Below, piece after piece: positions 10,921 through 19,543 of a DNA stretch of 64,000 nt. Source of the DNA: Thermococcus litoralis DSM 5473. Lineage in GTDB: Archaea; Methanobacteriota_B; Thermococci; Thermococcales; Thermococcaceae. The stretch covers positions 469,423 to 533,422 of the forward strand of contig NC_022084.1 of NCBI RefSeq assembly GCF_000246985.2. The letters are read 5' to 3'. Position numbers and translations under genes: made by a program. The notes below the pieces were generated by a model. That model was not told where the DNA came from. It was given only the letters and a program-made list of their open reading frames with translations, and ran no database searches. Positions within the stretch are counted from its first letter, which is position 1. Every line of letters starts with the position of its first letter.

Positions 10921-11169
10921 TCAGTCTTCCACAACAATCCTATAATAGTAATAAACCCCCGCAGTAGGGCTTTTCCTCTTTATTTCTATAACATCCCCAG
11001 GCTTAGCTCCAAGAGCCTGAACCGCTGGATCGCTTGCTTTGATTTGGGGTAGCTGAGAAAGCTTAATCCTGTACTTCTTAAGCAGCTCTTCTTTTTCTTC
11101 TTCGCTGAGGATTCTATGCTCAGGAACTAACACGTGATCAAATATTGTAAAGGTTTTTTTCGCCGTCAC
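10921..11169 (-). CDS. rpoH: DNA-directed RNA polymerase subunit H (RpoH/Rpb5 C-terminal domain)
   Basis: 82-residue archaeal RpoH, equivalent to the assembly domain of eukaryotic Rpb5, which contacts the largest subunit near the downstream DNA. Motifs [20 protein letters not shown] and [20 protein letters not shown] are typical. The start is a GTG at 11169 with GGGGGCA about eight bases upstream. It heads the operon rpoH-B-A1-A2-L30e-nusA-S12-S7. Confidence 0.96.
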   Translation of the reverse strand: MTAKKTFTIFDHVLVPEHRILSEEEKEELLKKYRIKLSQLPQIKASDPAVQALGAKPGDVIEIKRKSPTAGVYYYYRIVVED

Positions 11170-11235
11170 AGAGAATTGCCCCCTTTAAAATTTTTAGAAG
11201 GTACACCCTCTCACTACCTCCAGCTTTCAATTGGA

Positions 11236-11246
11236 GTATATAAGCT
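11236..11246 (-). promoter_or_regulatory. TATA-box promoter of the RNA polymerase operon
   Basis: On the minus strand the sequence aaGCTTATATActcc lies about 70 bp upstream of the rpoH GTG, a plausible archaeal TATA box. Transcription would begin roughly 25 bp downstream, leaving a leader of about 45 nt. The flanking tRNA genes read in the same direction but end upstream, so this is the first promoter that can serve the operon. Confidence 0.5.
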
Positions 11247-11351
11247 TTTCGTGAGTTTAGTCTGAAAGAGGGTTTATATTGTTTGCGTAAAGTTTAAGAA
11301 CTCTTCTGAACGCCTTAACATTCCATCGATGTACTTACGTGATCATTATTA

Positions 11352-11429
11352 TGGTGGGGCCGCCGAGATTTGAACTCGGGTCACGGGCTCCCAAAGCCCG
11401 CAGGATAGACCAAGCTACCCCACGGCCCC
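11352..11429 (-). tRNA. tRNA-Pro(TGG)
   Basis: Complete cloverleaf on the minus strand. Acceptor GGGGCCG pairs with the 3' CGGCCCC, the T-arm reads GTTCAAATC, and the anticodon loop TTTGGGA between CGGGC and GCCCG gives TGG. CCA is encoded (11352-11354). No intron. It is the first of two adjacent minus-strand tRNAs. Confidence 0.95.
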
Positions 11430-11436
11430 ATTGCAA

Positions 11437-11513
11437 TGGAGCCCCGGGCGGGATTTGAACCCGCGGCCTGCGGATTACAAGTCCGCCGCCCCACCAGGCT
11501 AGGCTACCGGGGC
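11437..11513 (-). tRNA. tRNA-Thr(TGT)
   Basis: Minus-strand tRNA with acceptor GCCCCGG/CCGGGGC, T-loop GTTCAAATC, and anticodon loop CTTGTAA between GCGGA and TCCGC giving TGT. The encoded CCA is at 11437-11439. It lies 7 bp from tRNA-Pro and about 40 bp from the insertion sequence. Confidence 0.95.
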
Positions 11514-11562
11514 ACCGAATGAAGAAAGGCTTAAGTTAGTATATAAACTTTTCGCCTAGAAC

Positions 11563-12430
11563 GGGCGTGTTTATAGTAACCTTTATTAGGGTTTTTGCTG
11601 AATTCTTTCAGGTGGTTGTCGTGATCCCCAGATGGGATCACAGACTCAAAGACCCTGAAAGCGTGGCATTCATAATCCTCGACGTTTTAGCAGACTTTGA
11701 ATCAGAAGGAAAGCTGAAGAACCTGCCAAAATCCAAAAAATTTCCAGTAAAAACAATACTGGCAATACTCCTCTTTAAACAATACTACAACCTACCCCTC
11801 AGAGACGCCCAGCACTACGGCAGAAAATTCTTCGGAGCAAACATTCACTACTCAACCCTCCACAACTGGGAGAAAAAGCTGAACCTCGAAGAACTGACAA
11901 ACCACCTCCTGAAAAAACTCCAGAAATTACCCTACGCCAGCACTCAAGCAGACTCAACCATTATCACAAATAAAAAAGGACAGAATAGAAGTTCAGGCAA
12001 TAACGAGAATCCTGCCGGGTTTACTGTATCCGGTTGCTGTGAAGATCACAACTTCTGAGAACGAGCTGATTGAACTCCTGCCGGAGGGTTCTGGGAATTT
12101 TTATGCTGATGGGGCTTATGATTCAAAGAAAGTTCTGAACACTGTGGTGGAAAAGGGTTATCGGCCGATTGTTAAGAAGACTAAGAACCCTCCAGGTGGT
12201 TTTGGTAGTAAGAAGAGAGATAGAGTGTTTTCTGAAGAAGAGTACGGGCATAGGAATCCTCATGAGGGGTTCTGGGGTGCGTTTACAACTTGGTTTGGCA
12301 GTAGGATCCCCTGTTTTCTGAAAAAGACTACTGTAACCCGAATTTTGCTTGGGGTAATGTGTTATGGTCTGAAAATCCTCCTCAGAGTCAAGTACTGTTT
12401 AAATAACAGGAGGTGAAACTAAACACGCCC
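11563..12430 (+). mobile_element. Insertion sequence, copy 1 (868 bp, DDE transposase)
   Basis: Bounded by inverted repeats GGGCGTGTTTA at the left and TAAACACGCCC at the right. A 10-bp direct repeat CGCCTAGAAC flanks it at 11553-11562 and 12431-12440, which looks like the target duplication. A near-identical copy lies at 53913-54781. The transposase occupies nearly the whole element and is in two frames around a run of six A. It is inserted between tRNA-Thr and tRNA-Asn. Resembles IS4/IS5-group elements; the exact family was not determined. Confidence 0.9.
11567..12416 (+). pseudogene. DDE transposase of IS copy 1, frameshifted
   Basis: The 5' frame runs from a GTG inside the left inverted repeat to a stop near 12058 and contains the first catalytic Asp (QADSTII, about residue 129). 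The 3' frame (to 12416) contains the second Asp in FYADGAYDSKK and the Glu in HRNPHEGFWGAF. The two frames would join if the A-run at about 11972-11977 were five or eight bases long; here it is six. This copy would need a +1 or -2 event to make full-length protein, so it is probably inactive. Confidence 0.8.
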
Positions 12431-12488
12431 CGCCTAGAACCACCGTAAGCTTTATAAATTCACTCATACTCCCTATGATTGGGTTTGT

Positions 12489-12564
12489 GCCGCCGTAGCT
12501 TAGTCGGTAGAGCGCCGGACTGTTAATCCGGTGGTCGCCCGTTCAAGTCGGGCCGGCGGCGCCA
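12489..12564 (+). tRNA. tRNA-Asn(GTT)
   Basis: Plus-strand cloverleaf with acceptor GCCGCCG paired to CGGCGGC. The anticodon loop CTGTTAA between CCGGA and TCCGG gives GTT, and the T-loop reads GTTCAAGTC. CCA is encoded at 12562-12564. It is preceded by a TATA-like run (gctttataaattc) about 40 bp upstream. Confidence 0.95.
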
Positions 12565-12572
12565 GTCTTCGT

Positions 12573-12650
12573 GGGCCCGTAGCTCAGCCTGGTCAGAGCG
12601 CGCGGCTCATAACCGCGTGGTCGGGGGTTCAAAGCCCCCCGGGCCCACCA
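12573..12650 (+). tRNA. tRNA with CAT anticodon, probably tRNA-Ile2 (else elongator Met)
   Basis: Cloverleaf with acceptor GGGCCCG/CGGGCCC, anticodon loop CTCATAA between CGCGG and CCGCG (CAT), T-loop GTTCAAAGC and an encoded CCA. The GGGCCCG acceptor resembles archaeal tRNA-Ile2, whose C34 is converted to agmatidine so that it reads AUA, more than elongator or initiator Met. That assignment is from memory of the family. The 3' end overlaps, on the other strand, the last codons of the 12607-12936 gene. Confidence 0.85.
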
Positions 12651-12936
12651 CTTCTCTCTCAATAATAAGCCATTCTTCTTTGGACTCCAAATCCAGCAGA
12701 AATCCACGAAGGATATTTCCTCTAAGTTCCATCTTTAGTATGCACTTTCGCTTGATTAACAGCTTTTTATGAACCCACTCGGGGAGGATATTTGGTTCTA
12801 TTGGGACAAAGGTATTCTCGACATAGATTCCTATCAAACGATGGTTCTTGAATAAATAACCGTCAATATCTATCACTTCGTAGTACCCAACCCTACTAAA
12901 TTCCTCAGCAGGAAGAGATTTTAACTCTGATGCCAT
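12607..12936 (-). CDS. Conserved-looking hypothetical protein, 3' end antisense to a tRNA
   Basis: 109 residues from ATG 12936 with GGTGATC upstream. The body (GYYEVIDIDGYLFKNHRLIG, LRGNILRGFLLDLESKEEWL) looks like a real beta-rich small protein. The last 13 residues (VGPGGFEPPTTRL) are simply the antisense translation of the tRNA gene at 12573-12650. Either the reading frame runs into the tRNA because the original stop was lost, or the tail is tolerated. Function unknown. Confidence 0.55.
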   Translation of the reverse strand: MASELKSLPAEEFSRVGYYEVIDIDGYLFKNHRLIGIYVENTFVPIEPNILPEWVHKKLLIKRKCILKMELRGNILRGFLLDLESKEEWLIIEREVVGPGGFEPPTTRL

Positions 12937-13079
12937 GAAAGATCACCAAAAATATGTTAGAAGTCAATAATTTTAGGAACTCGGTGAAACGAAAGTTTCA
13001 TGAATGATTTCCTTGTATTATCAAGTTTTCAGGAGTATATGCAGTTATTCTCACTCAAGGAACAATTAGAAACATTATT

Positions 13080-13155
13080 TGGCGGGCCCGCCGGGATTTG
13101 AACCCGGGACCTTCGGCTCCGAAGGCCGACGCCCAATCCCCTAGGCCACGGGCCC
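13080..13155 (-). tRNA. tRNA-Arg(TCG)
   Basis: Minus-strand cloverleaf with acceptor GGGCCCG/CGGGCCC, anticodon loop CTTCGGA between TCGGC and GCCGA giving TCG, and T-loop GTTCAAATC. CCA is encoded at 13080-13082. It is transcribed away from the dUTPase-family gene that begins 47 bp to its right. Confidence 0.95.
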
Positions 13156-13201
13156 TCAAAAGAGTTATAATGCATGCATACATAAAAGTTGCGGTGATAA
13201 A

Positions 13202-13675
13202 ATGATACTGCCAGACCATAAAATTAGAAAGGAAATATTAATAGAACCATTTAACGAAAAATCTCTCCAACCAGCGGGCTATGATTTAAGGGTCGGAAAA
13301 GAGGCCATGGTCAATGGAAACTTTATCGACGTTGAAAAAGAAGGAAAAGTGGTCATACCCCCCAAAGGGCACGCCTTGATACTGACTCTAGAAAGAGTAA
13401 AGCTTCCAGATGATGTTATGGGAGACATGAGATTAAGGAGCACTTTTGCAAGAGAAGGCCTCTTGGGGAGTTTTGCATGGGTTGACCCTGGGTGGGATGG
13501 GAACCTTACGTTAGCATTGTTCAACAGTTCCGAAGAAGAAGTAGTCCTCCACTACGGAGAAAGGTTTGTGCAGATAGCATTCATAAGACTTGAAGAGCCA
13601 TCAAGCAACCCCTATAGGGGTAGCTATCAAGGAAGCCAGCATTTAGTTTTATCCAAGAGAAAGTCCAAAAAATAG
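13202..13675 (+). CDS. dUTPase / dCTP deaminase family protein
   Basis: 157-residue trimeric dUTPase-fold protein that removes dUTP or deaminates dCTP to make dUMP precursors. Conserved blocks are SLQPAGYDLRVG (about 21-32), MRLRSTFAREGLLGS (76-90), WVDPGWDGNLTLALFNSS (93-110) and the C-terminal PYRGSYQGSQH arm. In bacterial dCTP deaminase the residue aligned with A105 is the essential catalytic Glu (VLEFYN). Its absence here favours a dUTP diphosphatase role over deamination; that is inference. RBS GGTGATAA is adjacent to ATG 13202. Confidence 0.8.
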   Translation: MILPDHKIRKEILIEPFNEKSLQPAGYDLRVGKEAMVNGNFIDVEKEGKVVIPPKGHALILTLERVKLPDDVMGDMRLRSTFAREGLLGSFAWVDPGWDGNLTLALFNSSEEEVVLHYGERFVQIAFIRLEEPSSNPYRGSYQGSQHLVLSKRKSKK

Positions 13676-13741
13676 CTTCTTTTCTTTTATCTTCCACAAC
13701 AAAAGCCGGTTATAAAACAAATATAAAGAAATGAAGGGAGT

Positions 13742-14056
13742 TCAGCCGAAGAGAGCTCCAAGTCCAGCGAGAGCCTCTTCTTCCTTCTCCTCTTCTTCCT
13801 CTTCCTCTTCTGCTGGAGCTTCCTCTGCAGGAGCCTCAGCAGCTGGGGCTGCAGCTGGAGCAGCTGCAACTGCAACTGGCATTGCAGCCTTTTCTATAAC
13901 CTCATCGATGTTGACTCCCTCAAGGGCTGCAACGAGAGCCTTTACTCTTGCCTCATCAACCTCTACTCCAGCAGCTTGGAGTACGGCCTTTATGTTCTCT
14001 TCGGTTATTTCCTTACCAGCGGCGTGTAACAATAAAGCAGCATATACATACTCCAT
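13742..14056 (-). CDS. rpl12: 50S ribosomal protein L12/P1 (acidic stalk)
   Basis: 104-residue archaeal P1 stalk protein. It has an N-terminal dimerisation domain ([17 protein letters not shown]), an Ala/Pro-rich hinge (about 69-85), a poly-Glu charged stretch and the conserved factor-binding tail [10 protein letters not shown]. The same tail ends L10, as expected for archaea. RBS GGAGGTG precedes the ATG. Last gene of the spt5-L11-L1-L10-L12 run and convergent with the dUTPase-family gene. Confidence 0.96.
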   Translation of the reverse strand: MEYVYAALLLHAAGKEITEENIKAVLQAAGVEVDEARVKALVAALEGVNIDEVIEKAAMPVAVAAAPAAAPAAEAPAEEAPAEEEEEEEEKEEEALAGLGALFG

Positions 14057-14103
14057 CTCCTTACACCTCCGAGTTATCTTTATTTTTTGTTATTTGATGC
14101 GCA

Positions 14104-15123
14104 TCAACCAAACAAAGCTCCCAATCCAGCGAGAGCTTCCTCTTCTTCCTTCTCCTCTTCTTCCTCCTCTTCCTCAACTTTCTCCTCAGCCTTTTCAGCT
14201 GGCTGAGGTTGAGCCGCTATAACTTGTGCTTGTTGGTTTAAAAGTTCTTTGGTCTTCTCATCAAGCAACTCCTCTGGTAGCTCCTGGGCTATGAGCAATG
14301 CAACTCTGAATGCCTTGCCAAGTATGTCTCCAGCAGTCTCTTTGGTAATGTATCCCGCTTCCACAGCAACGTTCTTTGCACCAAGGAATGCCTTTTGGAT
14401 GATTGCCTCGATTGTTTGCTTTGTTGGATATGCTACGTTTACGGACAAGTTGAACGCGTGCATATAAGCCTGTTGAATCATGCTGATGTATTGCTCCTCA
14501 TCAATTGCAAGGACTTCCGGTGTGTAAACAATGCCATCTTCGTAAGCGGCGAGCAACTTAAGTCCCACTTCAAGAGGTTCAATTCCCAACTGGTTGAGAA
14601 TGTTAGCAAGCTGAGGAGTTATAATCTCGCCAGCTTTAAGAACTACGGTGTCTTTTTGAATCGAAACTTTACCTTTCTCAATTCTTGCGGGAATTCCTAA
14701 AGCCTGCATCTCACCTACGAGAGGTCCTGGCGAGAGAGGTGTTGGTCCTGCAGGAACTACAATGTCTCTTGGAGCTAGAACTCCAGGCTTAGCTGGAGCT
14801 GGCTTTTTACTCTCTTCTAAGAATTTGTAAAGCTTAAATGGGTTCATTTCTGTAACAAGGATACCTGCTCCACCCTGGATGTGATCAACAAGCTTTTCAA
14901 GGTCTGGACTATTGAGCTCCTGAGCAGCTTTTTTAATTGCAAGCTCGATTAAGGTGTTTCTTGAGACCCTAAGCACGGCTTTGCCCCTAAGGCTTTCTCT
15001 CATCTTTGATAAGGGATAAGCTGGAACATCTGCCACGTCTACAAGGGCAACCACTGGGTAGCTCTTGATAAGCTTGGCAAGTTCTTCAACTTCCTTTTTC
15101 TTCCACTCAGCAACATGAGCCAT
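14104..15123 (-). CDS. rpl10: 50S ribosomal protein L10/P0 (stalk base)
   Basis: 339-residue archaeal P0, the stalk base that binds 23S rRNA and several P1 dimers. It has an N-terminal rRNA-binding domain ([20 protein letters not shown]), central insertion and P1-binding helices, a charged Glu/Lys-rich region, and the C-terminal [10 protein letters not shown] shared with L12. It starts 5 bp after L1. Confidence 0.96.
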   Translation of the reverse strand: MAHVAEWKKKEVEELAKLIKSYPVVALVDVADVPAYPLSKMRESLRGKAVLRVSRNTLIELAIKKAAQELNSPDLEKLVDHIQGGAGILVTEMNPFKLYKFLEESKKPAPAKPGVLAPRDIVVPAGPTPLSPGPLVGEMQALGIPARIEKGKVSIQKDTVVLKAGEIITPQLANILNQLGIEPLEVGLKLLAAYEDGIVYTPEVLAIDEEQYISMIQQAYMHAFNLSVNVAYPTKQTIEAIIQKAFLGAKNVAVEAGYITKETAGDILGKAFRVALLIAQELPEELLDEKTKELLNQQAQVIAAQPQPAEKAEEKVEEEEEEEEKEEEEALAGLGALFG

Positions 15124-15128
15124 TTATA

Positions 15129-15779
15129 TCACCCCTCTATTTTTACAGCTGGGCCCATTGTTGTTTTGACGTATGCTGACTTAACTTGGTTCTCTCCTCT
15201 TTCGAGCTTTCCTATTATTGCATTAAGCACTGTTTCAATGTTCTCTGCAAGCTTTTCATCGTCCATGTCCTCTGTGCCAACTGGAGCATGTACTACTGGA
15301 TTGTTCTTGAGCTGTATCCTTACAGTCTTTTTAAGCCTTTCAACAAATGGTGTAAGATCGGTTACTGTGGGTGGAACTACCACGGGCATCTTGTTTCTTG
15401 GACCTAAGTACCTACCAAGGTATCTACCAATCTTTGGCATTAGCGGAGCAGCTGCTATGAAAAAGTCATACTTCTTAGCTATCTTTCTCGCAGCCCTTGG
15501 GTTGCTCCCCAATTCCTCCAATTCCTCACCACTAATCACATCAAGCCCGAGCTTTTTAGCCGCCTCGGCAACGGCACCATCAGCGATGACCGCGATTTTT
15601 GGCTCCTTCCCGCGACCGTGTGGCAGAACAACCTCAAGCTTAAACCTGTTTTCAGGTTTTTTAAGGTCAATATCCTTGAGGTTTACTGCCACTTCGACGG
15701 TCTGTGTGAAGTTACGCGGCTTAGCCCGGGCTTTAGCCTCCTTCACCGCTTCCACGATTTTTTGCCTGTCAAAGGCCAT
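15129..15779 (-). CDS. rpl1: 50S ribosomal protein L1 (uL1)
   Basis: 216-residue uL1, the mobile L1-stalk protein of the large subunit. Typical motifs include [54 protein letters not shown] and the C-terminal [12 protein letters not shown]. An 82-bp gap separates it from L11, larger than elsewhere in the cluster. In some archaea L1 autoregulates by binding its own mRNA; I saw no site I could assign with confidence. Confidence 0.96.
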   Translation of the reverse strand: MAFDRQKIVEAVKEAKARAKPRNFTQTVEVAVNLKDIDLKKPENRFKLEVVLPHGRGKEPKIAVIADGAVAEAAKKLGLDVISGEELEELGSNPRAARKIAKKYDFFIAAAPLMPKIGRYLGRYLGPRNKMPVVVPPTVTDLTPFVERLKKTVRIQLKNNPVVHAPVGTEDMDDEKLAENIETVLNAIIGKLERGENQVKSAYVKTTMGPAVKIEG

Positions 15780-15861
15780 TTTTCTGACCTCCTTCTTTTT
15801 TTATTTAAGCCGGAAGGAAAAATCAAAAGTTCGTAAAAGGAGAGATTTTTAAACTTTTCCC

Positions 15862-16353
15862 TCACTCTGCCTTTGCAAATACTTCATCATAAACTCCTTC
15901 GTCTATTTCCTTCTGCACTTCTCTTGGATCTTTACCTTCCACGGTAACTCCCATGCTCAGTGCCGTTCCTATGACTTCTTTGGCAGCAGCTTTTAGATCA
16001 GCTGCAAGCATTTGCTGCTTCTTTGCCTTTGCTATCTTGATAACCTGTTCCATTGTTAAATCTCCCACAATGTTTCTTGTTGGCTCGCTTGAGCCTTTCT
16101 CAAGGCCAAGCTCCTTCTTTATAAGCTGGCTTACTGGAGGAGTACCAACCTCAATCTCAAATTGTCTCGTCACTGGGTCTACAATGATCTTAACTGGAAC
16201 CTGCATTCCCGCAAAATCCTTTGTCGCTTCGTTTATCCTATCAACTACTTGCTTAACGTTCAATCCTAGTGGACCAATTGCTGGACCCAATGGAGGACCG
16301 GGAGTAGCTTTACCACCTTCAACCAACACTTCAACAATTTGCTTTTTTGCCAT
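15862..16353 (-). CDS. rpl11: 50S ribosomal protein L11 (uL11)
   Basis: 163-residue uL11 from ATG 16353 ([20 protein letters not shown]). The [22 protein letters not shown] block is family-defining, followed by [14 protein letters not shown] and the rRNA-binding C-terminal domain ([17 protein letters not shown]). A GTG three codons upstream also opens the frame, but GGGGTGA is spaced for 16353. It forms the GTPase-associated centre with L10/L12. Confidence 0.96.
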   Translation of the reverse strand: MAKKQIVEVLVEGGKATPGPPLGPAIGPLGLNVKQVVDRINEATKDFAGMQVPVKIIVDPVTRQFEIEVGTPPVSQLIKKELGLEKGSSEPTRNIVGDLTMEQVIKIAKAKKQQMLAADLKAAAKEVIGTALSMGVTVEGKDPREVQKEIDEGVYDEVFAKAE

Positions 16354-16366
16354 TCTCTTCACCCCT

Positions 16367-16822
16367 CTACTCCTCTGAGCGTTTGCTTATAAGCCTAACG
16401 TATTCCCCTCTAACTGTAACGGGGATTGGTACTATAGCTCCGATGAGCTCAACAACAATCTCATCTTTTGCTTCATCAACTCTGACAACCTTAGCCTTTT
16501 CTCCCTTAAACGGACCGGCAATAAGCTCGACAATATCTCCAGGTTCAAATCCGCTAACTGCGGGTTTCTCTTCAAGGAAGTGCTCTATCTCGCTAAAGGC
16601 TATCTCACCAGGTAGGGTCCCTTTTGCATGCCTGATGCCCCTGATTGCCTCATCCACCGCTGCTTTCTCTGCAGCTTCAACAAAGATGTATCCTCTAACC
16701 TTGGAAGGAGCTAAAATTGCCCTAATAGGCAGGTTGTAGGTCTTTGCCTTACTGTAAATGAGCTTGGCAGTGTTCTCTTCCTGTCCAACTGTTACCCTTA
16801 CTGCAAATATCTTCGACTCCAT
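16367..16822 (-). CDS. spt5: Transcription elongation factor Spt5 (NusG family)
   Basis: Archaeal Spt5 of about 151 residues from ATG 16822 ([20 protein letters not shown]). It has an NGN domain (about 1-82), which contacts the RNA polymerase clamp, and one KOW domain ([20 protein letters not shown], about 91-130). Spt4 is not in the window. A GTG four codons upstream is possible, but GGTGATA suits 16822. It lies between secE and L11, the usual archaeal order. Confidence 0.95.
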   Translation of the reverse strand: MESKIFAVRVTVGQEENTAKLIYSKAKTYNLPIRAILAPSKVRGYIFVEAAEKAAVDEAIRGIRHAKGTLPGEIAFSEIEHFLEEKPAVSGFEPGDIVELIAGPFKGEKAKVVRVDEAKDEIVVELIGAIVPIPVTVRGEYVRLISKRSEE

Positions 16823-16839
16823 CTCTATCACCAAGGGAG

Positions 16840-17031
16840 TTATGCCCCACCTTCTATCAATGCACCAATAATGTGAATAAGCATGCCGATAAGGCCTATT
16901 AAAATAATCCCAACGCCCGTTATCTTAGCAGCAAGCTTATACTCCTTCCAACTTGGCTTTTTGGTCACGAGGAAAACTCTCTTCGACTCAGATATGAAGT
17001 TTTTAAACTTTTCTGTGTAGCTCTCTGCCAT
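16840..17031 (-). CDS. secE: Preprotein translocase subunit SecE (Sec61-gamma)
   Basis: 63-residue single-span translocase subunit. It has an amphipathic N-terminal helix ([20 protein letters not shown]) and one transmembrane helix ([20 protein letters not shown]). It clamps SecY in the membrane. The ATG at 17031 is used; an upstream in-frame start would add MLK. A promoter-like element (cttttaaatag on the minus strand, about 17076-17086) lies upstream of the secE-spt5-L11 run. Confidence 0.93.
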   Translation of the reverse strand: MAESYTEKFKNFISESKRVFLVTKKPSWKEYKLAAKITGVGIILIGLIGMLIHIIGALIEGGA

Positions 17032-17156
17032 TTTTAACACCCCTCACGACTCTCAGACTTGACTATTCCCCGACTATTTAAAAGTTATGCTTATATCCTC
17101 TCAGTTTATTTATAAAGTTAAGGGAGAACAAAAAGCTAGAGGAATTAAAACAAAAT

Positions 17157-18278
17157 TTAAAGCTCGGTTAAGTCGAGCTTAATAACTTTCTTTTCTTCCT
17201 CTGGGGAATATGAGATCTCAGATTCTTCAACTACTGCATATGGAGAGCTGACTCCAGTCACAACGACCATTACTCTGATAGCCTTTTCGAGTTCTGGATC
17301 AAGCTGTATTCCCCATATCACCTGAGCCTCTGGATCAAGCTTGCTTGTCACGAGTTCAATTATCTGTTGTGCCTCCTCAAGTTTAACATCACTTCCCGCA
17401 ATGCTTATTAAAGCCCCTTTAGCACCGCTTATGTCGACGTCGAGCAATGGGCTGTTTAATGCCTGTGTTGCTGCTTCCAAAGCCCTCTTTTCACTATCGC
17501 TCTCACCAATGCCAATCATTGCAACGCCGCCGTCTTTCATGACCGCCTTCACATCCGCAAAGTCAAGGTTAATTAGACCTGGCTTTGTAATTAGTTCTGT
17601 AATGCCCTTAACAGCCTGAACAAGAATTTCATCAGCAACTTTGAATGCCATATGAATTGGCAAATTGGGCGCAACTTCCATAAGCTTGTCGTTCGGAATG
17701 ACTATAACAGTGTCGCTGTTCTTTCTAAGCCTCTCAAGGCCATATTCAGCGTTTTTAATTCTTCTTATTCCTTCAACAGTAAACGGAAGCGTTACTACAG
17801 AAACCGTTAGCGCCCCCATTTTCTTTGCTAGCTCCGCAACTATTGGAGCGGCACCAGTTCCAGTTCCCCCTCCAAGACCGCATGTTATGAAGACCATGTC
17901 GGCTCCTTCAAGAGCATCTCTAATATCTCTCTCGCTTTCTTTTGCAGCCTCTTCGCCAACTTTTGGATTGTTTCCAGCACCAAGCCCCCTTGTAAGCTCT
18001 TTACCAATAAGTATCTTTTTGTGAGCTTTTATCTTTAAAAGATCCTGAGCATCAGTGTTAACAGCAATTATTTTGGCACCTTGAATTCCAACTTCCATCA
18101 TTCTATTAACGGTGTTACAGCCCGCACCACCGACACCGATGACATATATCTTTGCCTGCACTTGTTCTAGTATTTTCTTAAGCTCCTCATCAATGTCAGA
18201 AGATGGGGCTTGTACTTCAACTGAAGCATTTGTCTCGGCGGAGGTTCTTTCTATCGCGTTTTCAATTAGTTTCAACAT
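17157..18278 (-). CDS. ftsZ: Cell division GTPase FtsZ
   Basis: 373-residue tubulin-family GTPase that forms the division ring. The nucleotide-binding motifs are intact: [13 protein letters not shown] (about 48-60) and the tubulin signature [10 protein letters not shown] (136-145). The T7-loop region reads [12 protein letters not shown]. The start at ATG 18278 ([12 protein letters not shown]) follows GGGAGGGTGAAAAG; an upstream frame to 18323 has no comparable site. It heads the ftsZ-secE-spt5 neighbourhood but has its own downstream gap of about 125 bp. Confidence 0.96.
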   Translation of the reverse strand: MLKLIENAIERTSAETNASVEVQAPSSDIDEELKKILEQVQAKIYVIGVGGAGCNTVNRMMEVGIQGAKIIAVNTDAQDLLKIKAHKKILIGKELTRGLGAGNNPKVGEEAAKESERDIRDALEGADMVFITCGLGGGTGTGAAPIVAELAKKMGALTVSVVTLPFTVEGIRRIKNAEYGLERLRKNSDTVIVIPNDKLMEVAPNLPIHMAFKVADEILVQAVKGITELITKPGLINLDFADVKAVMKDGGVAMIGIGESDSEKRALEAATQALNSPLLDVDISGAKGALISIAGSDVKLEEAQQIIELVTSKLDPEAQVIWGIQLDPELEKAIRVMVVVTGVSSPYAVVEESEISYSPEEEKKVIKLDLTEL

Positions 18279-18411
18279 CTTTTCACCCTCCCATATCGAT
18301 AACAGTTCTAAATGTTTTTTCACATTCTCTACATATATAAACCTTAGCCAAATTAGTTCAGCCGATATTTAAATGTGTACTTTTAAAGCTTTAAGCATTT
18401 CGCTTCTTTTG

Positions 18412-19230
18412 TTAGTCTTTGATAAATTCCAAGCCTAGCTCTTCAGCTAAATTCCTTGCAATTTGCTTGGTTTCCCCTTTACTGCCCTTCCAATCAACGT
18501 AAATTGCATCAACGTTCCCTGATGTTCTTTCTATGGCTTTAACAAGCATTTCCCTCGATAAGGGATGTGCGTACTTTGCGGCTATATGGGAAAAAGCAAT
18601 ATCCGAAGTCAATGCTTTTTTTGTTTGTTTGGGAGCGTAATGGCCCCCACCAATCCCAATTGCAGTTTTGAATTTGCTTTTTTGATAATTTTCCAACACG
18701 TATAAAATCGTCTCTGCAACTATCTCTCCCGCTTCCTCGTTTTTCCATTCCTCTTCGCTGGAGCCAATCTCTATAAAAAGAGAAGGCACTTCAAGCTCAC
18801 TCGGACCGTGATGTGTTGCCTCGTAGCATACAGTCCAACCCAGAGTATTTAATTCATGCAACTTTAGAAGTGCAAGCTTCATTGCCCTGGGTTCTGCAAT
18901 AGCTAAGCTTTCATCTTTTCCTCCGTACATAGCCTTTCCCCAGTTTCCAGTTACATGGGTCGTTAAAGCTGGGAGCTTTTGCTGACTTGAATGCCTAGAT
19001 GCGAAGATTATTATCTCCGGGGTTACGTTAAGCTGCTTTGTTATCGCTCTGTCTAGATTATCATAGTATATCATTTCCCTATTTGTTGTCAGGAGGAGAG
19101 CATCTCCCCAACGATAAACCCGATTCTTATCGAATTCCTGCTCTGTCTCTTTGAATCCAAAATGTTCAATCAACTTATGCTTAATGTTCATGGACGCTAA
19201 ATCAACACTGGTTGTCATTATAACCTTCAT
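18412..19230 (-). CDS. dtdA: D-aminoacyl-tRNA deacylase, archaeal DTD2 type
   Basis: 272-residue enzyme that hydrolyses D-amino acids from mischarged tRNA; the archaeal/plant family is unrelated in fold to bacterial DTD. Family motifs are clear: [40 protein letters not shown] and [11 protein letters not shown]. The His-rich segments are thought to bind zinc. It is monocistronic as far as can be seen, between ftsZ and the TRAP transporter. Confidence 0.93.
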   Translation of the reverse strand: MKVIMTTSVDLASMNIKHKLIEHFGFKETEQEFDKNRVYRWGDALLLTTNREMIYYDNLDRAITKQLNVTPEIIIFASRHSSQQKLPALTTHVTGNWGKAMYGGKDESLAIAEPRAMKLALLKLHELNTLGWTVCYEATHHGPSELEVPSLFIEIGSSEEEWKNEEAGEIVAETILYVLENYQKSKFKTAIGIGGGHYAPKQTKKALTSDIAFSHIAAKYAHPLSREMLVKAIERTSGNVDAIYVDWKGSKGETKQIARNLAEELGLEFIKD

Positions 19231-19543
19231 CCTTATCCCCTATGAGGCATTGAGTTTTGGCATAAAAACCTTAACGTTCTAGCATCAAAATCATTCAGCT
19301 CTACATATGACATAGAAAAAGATGTAGATTCTTTCAAAGATAATCTCTCTCAAATGTGTTGCCTTGATTTAAATAAACATATTTCCAGAAAATTTTCAAT
19401 CATAGCCCAAAATAATCAAAAACTAATGATTTACGGATAAGTAAAAGTTTACGACCGTAAAGTATATAACGAGACATAAATACAAAACAAATACTGTAAT
19501 GTATATGAAATTATTTGGATGTACAAAAAAGGAGATGTGAAAA
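19231..19543 (+). promoter_or_regulatory. 313-bp intergenic region with TRAP-operon promoter and a dyad
   Basis: No gene seen. A TATA-like AGTATATAAC lies at 19461-19470, about 75 bp before the TAXI start. Directly upstream is a dyad TTTACG-AC-CGTAAA (19448-19461), and another TTTACG half-site lies about 15 bp further left (near 19432). This arrangement suggests a regulator bound next to the promoter. SD AAAGGAGATGTG precedes the ATG at 19544. Confidence 0.5.

Noticed and set aside
15115..15852. 245-codon plus-strand frame opposite L1
   Set aside because: It is the antisense shadow of the L1 gene, which has clear family motifs and codon use.
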